Positions 7,955 to 16,205 of a stretch of DNA of 33,044 bases are shown one piece after another; position 1 is the first letter of the stretch; every line of letters begins with the position of its first letter. The notes under the pieces were generated by a model. It searched no databases, was not told the DNA's origin, and worked only from the letters and a program-made list of their open reading frames with translations. The stretch covers positions 1-33,044 of the forward strand of contig NZ_AUID01000025.1 of assembly GCF_000423525.1 (NCBI RefSeq), written 5' to 3'. This DNA is from Proteocatella sphenisci DSM 23131. Lineage in GTDB: Bacteria > Bacillota > Clostridia > Peptostreptococcales > Filifactoraceae. Position numbers and translations under genes: made by a program.

Positions 7955-10220
7955 ATGTTTCCTCTTGTATTTCATTAAAAGCTGGCTTCTCGCTTTTTTC
8001 ATTTAGAAGTTCGCTTATGGATACAATCCTTTCTGATAATGATGAATTTCTTTCTATTAGACTGGTATTTGAAATCATTTTATTTATATGATACATGGAT
8101 CCTACAATTACAACTGCCTTCTTTGCTCTTGTAAGCGCTGTATAGAGTATATTTCGGCTTTGTATTACAGATGGCATGGAAAGTATAGGAATTATAACTA
8201 TATCAAATTCACTTCCCTGACTCTTGTGAACAGTTACAGCATAAGCATGATCTATATTGTCAGCTTCTGAAAATTCATACCTGCTCCTTCTTCCATCTTC
8301 AAAACTTATATAAAACTGCTTGGCTCTTGTATCAACTGCGTCTATATAACCTATGTCTCCGTTAAATACTCCTTTTCCAGATTCAACGCCTGCATATCCT
8401 GTGTATTCTTTTTCATAATTATTCTTTATCTGCATTACCTTATCTCTGGTTCTGAATACTCTCTCTGCATGTTTAAACTCCGAAACTTCTTTTTTAGGAG
8501 GATTTACCGCTTCTTGGATTCTTTTGTTTAGCTCATTTACCCCAGACTCTGACTTTTTTATCGGGGTGAGTATCTGTATCTCTTCTGATTTAACTCCAAA
8601 GTATTCTGGCAGCCTCTTTGATATGAGTTCTACTATAAGGTCTGCCGCCTCACTGTGATTGTTCCTGGCCATGAAAAAAAAGTCATCCGAACCTTTGACA
8701 AGCTCTAATCCCTGGCCCTGATTTACCCTGTGTGCATTGATTATTATGTTGCTTTCTTTTGACTGACGAAATATTTCCTGCAAAGTAACCGTCTTTATTT
8801 TCCCGCATTCTATAAAATCCCAGAGCACTTTTCCTGGTCCCACAGAAGGAAGCTGGTCCTTGTCACCAACCATTATAACTACGGTTCCAGGTTTTATGGC
8901 GCACAAAAGTGCTTTTATAAGGAACAAGTCTACCATGGACATCTCGTCTACTATAAGTACATCTGTGTCAATGGGATTACTTTCATCTCTGTTATAAAAA
9001 CCTTCCTGCTCGCTTTCATCTGCATAACCTACTTCAAGCAGACGATGTATGGTGCTTGCTTTTCTTCCACTTGATTCTGCAAGACGTTTTGCGGCTCTTC
9101 CTGTAGGTGCGCACAGGGTTACTTTTTTTCCAATCTGCTCATAGCATTCTATAATAAAGCTGACTATAGTGGTTTTTCCTGTACCTGGTCCACCTGTAAG
9201 AACCATTAAACCATTCTCCAGTGCATTAAGTACCGCCACCTTTTGCCTTTCTGCAAGTTTTTTACCAAGGCGATCCTGAGTTTCTCTTATCATGGTCTCC
9301 GCGCTTCTTTGAGTGAAATCCATTTTGGTCTGCTGGTTGATCAGATCTACTGTCATTTTAGCAACTGCATTCTCAACTTTATAAAAGTTATAAAGATACA
9401 TACGTTTTACGCCGTCTTTGTTTTCAAGTACACTCTGGCCACTTATACAAAGCTCATAGATTCCCTGCTCAAACTTTTCAATCCCACAACCCAGCAGGCG
9501 TAGCGATTTGTCCTGAAGGTCTTCAAGATACATAAATACATTACCCTGATAGCAGAATTCTTCAAGTACATATTTTATTCCCTGGCCTACCCTGTGTATA
9601 GAATCTCTTGCAAAACCTACTTTTCTTGCAATCTCATCCGCTTTAATAAATCCTATCCCTTTGATTTTTGAACATATCTCATAGGGATTTGATTTGATAA
9701 CGCTTATAGTTTCGTCCCCAAAAGCTTTATAAAGCTTCATTGCTATATTAGGAGATATATCAAATTCTGCCAGGGATACAATGATGCTCCTGAGTCTGAC
9801 CTTTGATTTGTAACTCTCTATTATTTTTATCTGTTTTTTCTTCCCTATGCCTTCAACTTCCAAAAGCCGCTGAGGATTATTGTCCATTATTTCAAGCGTA
9901 TCGTCTCCAAAGAGATCCACTATACGCCCTGCCATTTTAGGCCCTATTTCATCTATTATTCCAGAAGAAAGATAGGCGAGGATACTCTTTTTGTTTCCCA
10001 GATTTGGTATCTCATAACTCTTTACATCAAGTTGCATTCCATATGAGGGGTGGAGCTTCTGATTCCCACTTATCTTGAAATAATCCGATTCTTCAATTGA
10101 AATAAAGGTTCCGACAAAGGTTATTATTTCATTTTCAACCGTCTCCATGACTCCAACTGTATAACCATTTTCATCATTTCTGTATATTATTTCAACAACC
10201 TTACCTTCAAAACTCTCCAT
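7929..10220 (-). CDS. recD2: RecD2 (YrrC) family SF1B DNA helicase
   Basis: The 763-residue protein has the stand-alone RecD2 layout. An N-terminal OB-like and helix-hairpin-helix region (about 1-290, with EVEGIGKKK and IKGIGFIKADEIARKVG) is absent from E. coli RecD. The SF1B core follows: Walker A GGPGTGKT at 343-350, DEMSMVD (motif II), GDKDQLPSVGPG (motif III), EIFRQ (motif IV), and a C-terminal AVTVHKSQGSEFD with LYTALTRAKKAV (motifs V-VI). The family unwinds DNA 5' to 3' and works in DNA repair outside RecBCD. The ATG at 10220 is preceded by GAGGAG. It sits between mgsA (15 bp upstream) and MATE (overlapping). Confidence 0.93.
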   Translation of the reverse strand: MESFEGKVVEIIYRNDENGYTVGVMETVENEIITFVGTFISIEESDYFKISGNQKLHPSYGMQLDVKSYEIPNLGNKKSILAYLSSGIIDEIGPKMAGRIVDLFGDDTLEIMDNNPQRLLEVEGIGKKKQIKIIESYKSKVRLRSIIVSLAEFDISPNIAMKLYKAFGDETISVIKSNPYEICSKIKGIGFIKADEIARKVGFARDSIHRVGQGIKYVLEEFCYQGNVFMYLEDLQDKSLRLLGCGIEKFEQGIYELCISGQSVLENKDGVKRMYLYNFYKVENAVAKMTVDLINQQTKMDFTQRSAETMIRETQDRLGKKLAERQKVAVLNALENGLMVLTGGPGTGKTTIVSFIIECYEQIGKKVTLCAPTGRAAKRLAESSGRKASTIHRLLEVGYADESEQEGFYNRDESNPIDTDVLIVDEMSMVDLFLIKALLCAIKPGTVVIMVGDKDQLPSVGPGKVLWDFIECGKIKTVTLQEIFRQSKESNIIINAHRVNQGQGLELVKGSDDFFFMARNNHSEAADLIVELISKRLPEYFGVKSEEIQILTPIKKSESGVNELNKRIQEAVNPPKKEVSEFKHAERVFRTRDKVMQIKNNYEKEYTGYAGVESGKGVFNGDIGYIDAVDTRAKQFYISFEDGRRSRYEFSEADNIDHAYAVTVHKSQGSEFDIVIIPILSMPSVIQSRNILYTALTRAKKAVVIVGSMYHINKMISNTSLIERNSSLSERIVSISELLNEKSEKPAFNEIQEETYDNQRSKS

Positions 10221-10235
10221 TTTTTCTCCTCAAAT

Positions 10236-10718
10236 TTATTTATACATGCCCAAAAAATCAGCTCTGTGACGCAAGTTTTCCTTATAATCTAAAACCGTAT
10301 GTCTGTAGGGCAGATCCATGAACTTGGAAGTAATTATAAAATCAGCAGTGGAACGATTGTTTGCTATAGGTATATCATAAACCTGACTTATCCTCAGCAG
10401 AGCTTTTACATCCGGATCATGCGGCTGGGCCGTAAGTGGGTCAGACAAAAATACTACCAGGTCTATTTCTCCTTCGACTATCTTGGCACCTATCTGCTGG
10501 TCTCCTCCAAGTGGTCCACTGTTATATGCAAGCACTCTCAATCCTGTTTTTTCACAAACCAGCCTTGCCGTAGTACCTGTCCCGCAAAGATCATGCTTCA
10601 TAAGTATTTCTTTGTGGTCATTGCACCACTGTATTAACTCTGCTTTTTTAGCATCATGAGCTATAAGCGCTATATTTTTTTTCTTTTCTATCGTAACTTC
10701 TATATATGATCTTTCCAA
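10236..10718 (-). CDS. mgsA: Methylglyoxal synthase
   Basis: A 160-residue cytoplasmic enzyme converting dihydroxyacetone phosphate to methylglyoxal and phosphate, an overflow route when phosphosugars accumulate. Conserved segments are NIALIAHDAKK (catalytic His region), GTGTTARLV (phosphate binding), SGPLGGDQQIGA, FLSDPLTAQPHDPDVKALLR and ADFIITS. The start is TTG at 10718 with AGGAGGA 8 nt upstream; no ATG lies nearby in frame. It is encoded between the patatin-like gene and recD2, in the same apparent operon as a fructose-type PTS permease, a source of triose phosphates. The family is usually inhibited by phosphate; nothing in the sequence argues for or against that here. Confidence 0.93.
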   Translation of the reverse strand: MERSYIEVTIEKKKNIALIAHDAKKAELIQWCNDHKEILMKHDLCGTGTTARLVCEKTGLRVLAYNSGPLGGDQQIGAKIVEGEIDLVVFLSDPLTAQPHDPDVKALLRISQVYDIPIANNRSTADFIITSKFMDLPYRHTVLDYKENLRHRADFLGMYK

Positions 10719-10770
10719 AATAGATTCCTCCTTGTTGATTCTAATCCGCTACGCTTTATTATTTCCATAT

Positions 10771-11622
10771 TTAAAGCGACATATACTCTCTTATTTCTTC
10801 AATTCTTAGCATTGTAGAATTATAACCATCATTATACATCTTGCCGAGTTTTTCCGTGTCTTTTTCAAGTCTGCCTATCCCCTGTGTAGAGTTTGGTCTT
10901 ATAACCTTGATAATTCCTTCACTCTCAAGTTTATTCACAAAATCAACTTGTTCATTATAGACATCAGGCCGTCTTTTGAGTGTCTCACGAAATTCCCTGT
11001 GTTTCCTGAATTTGTTTTCAATTATGCGGCTCCCTTTTTCAGGCCCTTTTTTATATCCTTCTTCACGGCTTAGTATAACCAGCACCTTGTCGCATCCATC
11101 TTCTATTGCTTTTTTAACAGGAATGGGATCACTTACTCCCCCATCAAGATAAGCTACTCCATTTATTTTCTTTACAGGAAACATTAGCGGAAGCGAACAG
11201 CTTGCTATAATTATGTCCATCATGCTCTCATCTGCACATACATCCAGATATTGCGGTTTTCCTGTTTCAAGATTGCTTACGACAGCTTTTACTTGTCCCT
11301 TGAAATCTTTGTATGCTTTAAAATCAAAGGGATTGTGCACTATGGGGATTTGCCTGAACGCAAAGTCTATTCCATAGTAACTCCTGTTTTTGGGATTGAA
11401 AAAATTCCGGGTTCCCATGTACCTCGGATCATTTGCATAGCCTATAAGTATGTCTTTTCCTCTTCCTCGCTGCCTGGAAAGATATGAAACTCCATTTGCT
11501 ATACCCGCAGAAACTCCAATAAAATAATCCACTTCAATGCCTCCATCAAGCAAAGCATCAAAGACCCCACAGGTGAACACGGCTCTCATCGCTCCACCTT
11601 CAACTACAAGACCTCTCTTCAT
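10771..11622 (-). CDS. Patatin-like phospholipase family protein
   Basis: The 283-residue protein has the patatin Ser-Asp dyad: oxyanion segment VVEGGAMRAVF near residue 8, nucleophile elbow GVSAG with Ser38, and LDGGVSDPIP with Asp160. Length and sequence fit the bacterial YjjU-like patatin group, acyl hydrolases whose physiological lipid is usually unknown. No signal peptide is seen. The ATG overlaps the end of the PTS gene by 23 bp, and an AAGAAGG site lies upstream, so it is co-transcribed with it. Membrane lipid turnover is a plausible role, but this is family-level inference. Confidence 0.85.
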   Translation of the reverse strand: MKRGLVVEGGAMRAVFTCGVFDALLDGGIEVDYFIGVSAGIANGVSYLSRQRGRGKDILIGYANDPRYMGTRNFFNPKNRSYYGIDFAFRQIPIVHNPFDFKAYKDFKGQVKAVVSNLETGKPQYLDVCADESMMDIIIASCSLPLMFPVKKINGVAYLDGGVSDPIPVKKAIEDGCDKVLVILSREEGYKKGPEKGSRIIENKFRKHREFRETLKRRPDVYNEQVDFVNKLESEGIIKVIRPNSTQGIGRLEKDTEKLGKMYNDGYNSTMLRIEEIREYMSL

Positions 11623-13492
11623 TTTTAAAAACCTTCTTCCTTTTTTTTAATGTGACAATCAGCAAAGCGCCTACAAGAGACCCTGCTCCTATAGCTATCA
11701 AATATCCAAGACGTTCTCCCATTATGGGCACTACAAATATTCCCCCATGCGGAGCTCTGAGTGTGCATCCAAAGGCCATGGAAATCCCTCCGGCTAAAGC
11801 TGCCCCCAGGGTAGATGGAACAATTATCCTCAATGGGTCAGCTGCCGCAAAGGGTATTGCTCCTTCTGTTATAAAAGATAAGCCCATTATATAATTTGTA
11901 AAACCTGCTTCTCTTTCATCATCAGTAAAACCCTTTTTATAAAGTGTTACAGCAAGTGCAATTGCAAGTGGTGGGACCATTCCTCCCGCCATAACAGACG
12001 CCATCACTTCATAGTTCCCAGACTCTATAGAAGCAATGCCAAATACATAAGCCGCTTTGTTTACTGGCCCTCCCATATCAACAGCCATCATGGCCGCAAC
12101 CAGAATTCCCATCAATATTCTGCTCTGCGAAGGCATGGAAGTTAAGAATGAGCTTAATTCTCTGTTGACCAGCCCAAGTGGCGGGTTTACTATAAAAACC
12201 ATAATGCCTGATGTAATGAGTATTGAAAAAACAGGGTATATAAGCACTGTCTTCATACCCTCAATCAATTTTGGTGCCCCAGATAATATTTGCTTAAGCC
12301 ACTGAGTTATATATCCCGCCAAAAAACCTGCTGCAATAGCTCCCAGAAACCCCGATCCTGCCTGCGATGCAATCATTCCACCTGTGAATCCTGCTGCCAG
12401 AGATGGCCTGTCACCAATACTAAAGGCTATATATCCCGAAAATACAGGCAGCATAAAACTAAACGCCATATCCCCTGTGCTTTTTAAAAAATTGGATATT
12501 TCTGTGTTCGAACCAAGCCCCTTAAGACTCAGGCTGTAATCATCAAGAAGAAATGACAGCGCTATAAGTATTCCTCCTCCTATTACAAAGGGAAGCATAT
12601 AGGAAATACCATTCATAAGATGCATGTATATCTGCCCAGAAATCTTTTTTGAATCATATTTGTCCTTATTGTCTGCAAGCGCTCTGTCTATTAGTTCTCC
12701 AGCCTTGTGTATAGCTTCTCCAGAAGAAGCCATTACAAGTTTCTTACCTTTAAATCTATTCGTATCTATTTTAGTATCGGCCGCTACTATTACGGCCTTT
12801 GCATTTTTGATATCTTCTTTTGTGAGTAAATCCTTGACTCCACACGAACCATTGGTTTCTACCTTTAATCTCATTCCTCTTTTTTCCGCTTCCAAAGCAA
12901 GTTTCTCAGCAGCCATATACGTGTGCGCTATCCCCGTCGGACACGCGGTAACTGCTATAAGTTCATAATAATCCTGTTCCGCTTGGCTTTCACCTTTATT
13001 GCTTTGATATTCATCACTGTATTCATAAGGAAATTTTTTGCGCTCCTGAGCATCTATATTAGCTATAAATTCTTCTTTTGTTTGTGAATTTATGAGTTTG
13101 TGCCTGAAATCTTCATCAATGAGCATTGTGGAAAGCTTTGAAAGAAGACTCAGATGCTCTGCATCCTCCTTATCTGGTGAGGCTATCATGAAAATTAAAT
13201 ACGTAGGCTCTCCATCGATAGCTTCATACTCCATGCCATCTCTGCATACAGCCGCCGCCAACTCAGTTTTTCTTACTGATGGAGATTTTCCATGAGGTAT
13301 AGCTACCCCATCTCCAATACCAGTTGTTATGAGTGCTTCTCTTGTAAGGACAGCTTTTGTGAATTCTTCTGTATCTGTAATGCTTCCCGTAGACTCTATC
13401 ATAAAGATCAGACTTTTTATTGTTTCATGCTTTGATAATGGCATCAGATTTATATCTATGCTCTCTTTTTTTAACAGATCAGTAATTTTCAC
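11600..13492 (-). CDS. fruA: Fructose-type PTS permease EIIABC
   Basis: The 630-residue protein holds three phosphotransferase units in the order EIIA, EIIB, EIIC. EIIA: about residues 1-145, phosphoryl-accepting His67 in GVAIPHGKS. EIIB: about 175-275, active Cys184 in TACPTGIAHTYMAAE. EIIC: about 290-620, multiple membrane helices. This is the FruA layout, which imports fructose or a related hexose and releases it phosphorylated. No fruK or DeoR-type repressor accompanies it here, so substrate and regulation remain open. The start chosen is the GTG at 13492, with AGGAGG 7 nt upstream. The open frame reaches 13525 but without a ribosome binding site, and the family alignment begins at KITDLL. 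It is first in the operon with the patatin-like gene, mgsA, recD2 and MATE. Confidence 0.92.
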   Translation of the reverse strand: MKITDLLKKESIDINLMPLSKHETIKSLIFMIESTGSITDTEEFTKAVLTREALITTGIGDGVAIPHGKSPSVRKTELAAAVCRDGMEYEAIDGEPTYLIFMIASPDKEDAEHLSLLSKLSTMLIDEDFRHKLINSQTKEEFIANIDAQERKKFPYEYSDEYQSNKGESQAEQDYYELIAVTACPTGIAHTYMAAEKLALEAEKRGMRLKVETNGSCGVKDLLTKEDIKNAKAVIVAADTKIDTNRFKGKKLVMASSGEAIHKAGELIDRALADNKDKYDSKKISGQIYMHLMNGISYMLPFVIGGGILIALSFLLDDYSLSLKGLGSNTEISNFLKSTGDMAFSFMLPVFSGYIAFSIGDRPSLAAGFTGGMIASQAGSGFLGAIAAGFLAGYITQWLKQILSGAPKLIEGMKTVLIYPVFSILITSGIMVFIVNPPLGLVNRELSSFLTSMPSQSRILMGILVAAMMAVDMGGPVNKAAYVFGIASIESGNYEVMASVMAGGMVPPLAIALAVTLYKKGFTDDEREAGFTNYIMGLSFITEGAIPFAAADPLRIIVPSTLGAALAGGISMAFGCTLRAPHGGIFVVPIMGERLGYLIAIGAGSLVGALLIVTLKKRKKVFKNEERSCS

Positions 13493-13536
13493 AGCCTTCC
13501 TCCTTCTTTTATTATTATATTTCAATCCTATACTAT

Positions 13537-13565
13537 ATCATACCATTAATAATTATTTCCTTGAA
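13537..13565 (-). promoter_or_regulatory. Probable promoter of the PTS-mgsA-recD2 operon
   Basis: TATGAT (13537-13542) lies 17 bp from a weak -35, TTCAAG (13560-13565). A second candidate -10, TATAGT preceded by TGA, overlaps just downstream. Confidence 0.45.
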
Positions 13566-13577
13566 TATAATTTTTTA

Positions 13578-13607
13578 CAAAAAAACAGAGCATATTCTCA
13601 GCTCCGT
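13578..13607 (-). terminator. Terminator of the thrC-thrB operon
   Basis: A 7-bp stem (ACGGAGC/GCTCTGT, one G-U pair) with a 9-nt loop is followed by seven T on the minus strand, about 30 bp after the thrB stop. Confidence 0.75.
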
Positions 13608-13636
13608 TAAAATACCAGTTTTTACCCATACTCTCA

Positions 13637-14566
13637 TTAGCTTTCCTTTATCCTTGTCCCTTGAAAATCAATCTTCAGCTCATATGCCTTCCAACCCCGT
13701 TTGAGTCTGGAAAGCTTTTTTTGATATATTTCAAGAGTATTGCTTAGATTTTGATCTATTACCATTACAGTAGGCCCTGCCCCGCTCAAAAAAGTAGCTG
13801 TAGCAGACATTCCTTTACATATATTCACGACTTCTTCATACTCATCAATTATTTTTGATCTGTATTTTTGGTGTAGTCTGTCACTGACCGCTGTTTTTAA
13901 AATATCAAATTCGCTGTTTACAAATGCTGCTATCATAAGTGATACATGACTTACATTATAGACAGCATCTTTAAAGTCCACATTTTGAGGCAATACTGAC
14001 CTCGAATATTCAGTAGATAGACTGAAATCAGGTACAAATGCAAAAAACCTGAGGTCTTTGCTCACAGGAATATTTGACATGAATACTTGTCCATCCTTTT
14101 GTATGGCTGCCGTAAAGCCTCCCATCAGTGCAGGTGTGACATTATCCGGGTGACCTTCTATTAAATTACACACTTCCAAAACCTCAGTGTCAGAATATGG
14201 TTTTCCAGATAACTCATAAGCTGCTTTTACGGCTGCCACTATACAGGCCGCACTGCTTCCCAAGCCTCTGCAAACAGGTACTTCACTCTTTATTCCTATC
14301 TTGAGTTTTTGTGGAAACACTCCACTTATATGATTCACTGCTCTTACGAACGACTTGTATACGAGATTTTCCCTGTTTGCATATCTGCTTTCAAATCCTG
14401 TAAGCTCCAGTTCTATGTTGTCAGGATTATTGTATGGCGCCATTCCGCTCTTTTCAAAACTCACATCAGTATATATGTTTAGCGCCATCCCCAAAGAGTC
14501 AAATCCAGGTCCAATATTTGCACATGTAGCTGGAACCCTGAGCACAATTTCTTTATTGTCTTTCAT
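13637..14566 (-). CDS. thrB: Homoserine kinase
   Basis: The 309-residue cytoplasmic GHMP-family kinase phosphorylates homoserine to O-phosphohomoserine for threonine synthesis. Motif 1 is VPATCANIGPGFDSLGMALN near residue 11, the ATP-binding GLGSSAA is at 101-107, and the C-terminal GHMP motif FLSGAGPTVMV is present. The ATG at 14566 has a GGGGGAA site upstream and follows thrC by 18 bp, so the two form a threonine-specific operon. The homoserine it needs is made by hom in the SAM-controlled operon at 21565-26976, unless another copy exists elsewhere. Confidence 0.95.
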   Translation of the reverse strand: MKDNKEIVLRVPATCANIGPGFDSLGMALNIYTDVSFEKSGMAPYNNPDNIELELTGFESRYANRENLVYKSFVRAVNHISGVFPQKLKIGIKSEVPVCRGLGSSAACIVAAVKAAYELSGKPYSDTEVLEVCNLIEGHPDNVTPALMGGFTAAIQKDGQVFMSNIPVSKDLRFFAFVPDFSLSTEYSRSVLPQNVDFKDAVYNVSHVSLMIAAFVNSEFDILKTAVSDRLHQKYRSKIIDEYEEVVNICKGMSATATFLSGAGPTVMVIDQNLSNTLEIYQKKLSRLKRGWKAYELKIDFQGTRIKES

Positions 14567-14584
14567 ATCATTCCCCCGTCTTTT

Positions 14585-16072
14585 TTATTGTCTTTTTAAT
14601 AGTGCAGTCACGACTTCTTTTATATCACTTCTCTCTGCCATAAGATTGTGAATAACTTCCTTGCCCTCAAGTTCTCTTAGCGGCCCAGGAATTTCAACTC
14701 CAGTTTTAGAGCTCAAAAGATCCAAAATTTCAAATTCAGACAGACCTGAAATATCCAGCCCCAGTGCTTCGCATACACTTGGTGCAAATTTGAAAGGGCT
14801 TGCTGTCGAGAGCACTATAGTCTTGCCAGGTAAATGAATTTCTTCGGCGGCGCTATAGGCTACTGAACTGTGGGTATCCATGAGATATCCGTACTTTTTA
14901 TATGTCTTATGAATGGTTTCTTGTGATAAAGCGTGACTTGAGCTGAACCCAATAAATATTTCCAGTTCTTTTTTTATCTTTTCATTAAATTTTTCATCAT
15001 CTCCGAAAATGCAATAAAAGCCTTGTTTTTCAAGCTGGTCCATCCACTTTGATACCATATTTGTGCTCGCCGATATATGATAAAGGAGTCTCTCCAGATT
15101 GCTTGAAATCAGTATGTCCATAGAAGGTGATGCGGTAAGAAGAAGTTGCCTTTTTTTGTTGTAGATGCCTGTTTGGAAAAAATCAGTCAAAACATCATTT
15201 TCATTTGAGGCACAAATCAGCCTGTATACAGGCAGCCCCATCTTTTTTGCGTAATATCCGGCAAGTATGTCCCCAAAATTTCCTGTAGGTACACAAAAGC
15301 TTACTTTTTCTCCCTCTTTTATCTCGCCTCTTGCAACAAGTTCTGTGTATGAATAAAAATAGTATGCAATCTGCGGAATGAGCCTTCCAATATTTATAGA
15401 ATTTGCGGATGAGAAATCCAAATTGTCTTTCATAAGTAATTCTCTAAGTTTTTTATCTGCAAACAAGTCTTTTACAGCGCTTTGAGCATCATCAAAATTC
15501 CCATTTATGCCTATCACATTTACGTTACTTCCCTCTTGTGTTATCATTTGTCTCTTTTGTATATCACTTACTCCATTTTGAGGATAAAGCACAACTATTT
15601 GTATATCTTTTTCATATGTATCTTTATTTGAAAAAGCTTCCAGTGCCGCTTTTCCCGTGTCTCCTGATGTCGCAGCCAGTATGACAGTATTGTTTGAATC
15701 AATTTCTATTTCTTTTGATTTTCTGACAAGATGCGGTAATACAGAAAGTGCAAAGTCCTTGAAAGCACAAGTTGGGCCATGATATAGCTCCACAACATTA
15801 AAATCGCCCGCCTTCTTGATAATAACTGGAGGATTCTCGCTAAATTTGCTGTATGCCATTTCTACCTGCTCTGAAATACCTATTTCTGGAAAAAAACTAC
15901 TTAAGACTTTGTTGCACACGTCGCTATAATTATCCATTTCCATGCATTCTTTGTATATATTCTCAAACTTTTCAGGAACGTAAAGCCCCCCATCACTTGC
16001 AATTCCATGTATTATAGCTTTTGATCCACTTACTCTTTCTTTGTCATTTCTTGTGCTGAAAAATTGAGCCAT
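14585..16072 (-). CDS. thrC: Threonine synthase
   Basis: The 495-residue PLP enzyme converts O-phosphohomoserine to threonine. The PLP lysine is Lys105 in HGPTCAFKDFALS, and the cofactor phosphate loop is AATSGDTGKAA. The N-terminal STRND and SDGGLYVPE are typical of the long E. coli/yeast-type threonine synthases, and the length fits them. GGAGAAG precedes the ATG at 16072. It is the first gene of thrC-thrB. The leader is only about 50 nt and shows no T-box or attenuator, so no threonine-responsive RNA control is visible. Confidence 0.95.
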   Translation of the reverse strand: MAQFFSTRNDKERVSGSKAIIHGIASDGGLYVPEKFENIYKECMEMDNYSDVCNKVLSSFFPEIGISEQVEMAYSKFSENPPVIIKKAGDFNVVELYHGPTCAFKDFALSVLPHLVRKSKEIEIDSNNTVILAATSGDTGKAALEAFSNKDTYEKDIQIVVLYPQNGVSDIQKRQMITQEGSNVNVIGINGNFDDAQSAVKDLFADKKLRELLMKDNLDFSSANSINIGRLIPQIAYYFYSYTELVARGEIKEGEKVSFCVPTGNFGDILAGYYAKKMGLPVYRLICASNENDVLTDFFQTGIYNKKRQLLLTASPSMDILISSNLERLLYHISASTNMVSKWMDQLEKQGFYCIFGDDEKFNEKIKKELEIFIGFSSSHALSQETIHKTYKKYGYLMDTHSSVAYSAAEEIHLPGKTIVLSTASPFKFAPSVCEALGLDISGLSEFEILDLLSSKTGVEIPGPLRELEGKEVIHNLMAERSDIKEVVTALLKRQ

Positions 16073-16130
16073 GTCGCTTCTCCTTTTTGTCCGTCCTTTG
16101 GATACACGTGTTCATATGAGTGTAATTTTT

Positions 16131-16159
16131 ATTTTATCACACAAAATATCCTTTTTCAA
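16131..16159 (-). promoter_or_regulatory. Strong sigma-A promoter of thrC-thrB
   Basis: TTGAAA (16154-16159), a 17-bp spacer and TAAAAT (16131-16136) preceded by TGA (extended -10). Transcription would start near 16124. Confidence 0.8.
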
Positions 16160-16168
16160 GCCCCACAC

Positions 16169-16200
16169 AAAAAAACAAATCACCTCTATCAGATGATTTG
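16169..16200 (-). terminator. Terminator of the two-component operon
   Basis: A 9-bp stem (CAAATCATC/GGTGATTTG, one G-U pair) is followed by a run of seven T on the minus strand, starting 6 bp after the response regulator stop. Confidence 0.8.
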
Positions 16201-16205
16201 CTTAC

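Noticed and set aside
7955-8002. N-terminal extension of the MATE protein to 8002
   Set aside because: The added residues are basic, lack a ribosome binding site and lie inside recD2; AAGAGGA precedes the ATG at 7954.
16073-16124. T-box or threonine attenuator in the thrC leader
   Set aside because: The leader is only about 50 nt, with no T-box core, leader peptide or terminator between promoter and start codon.
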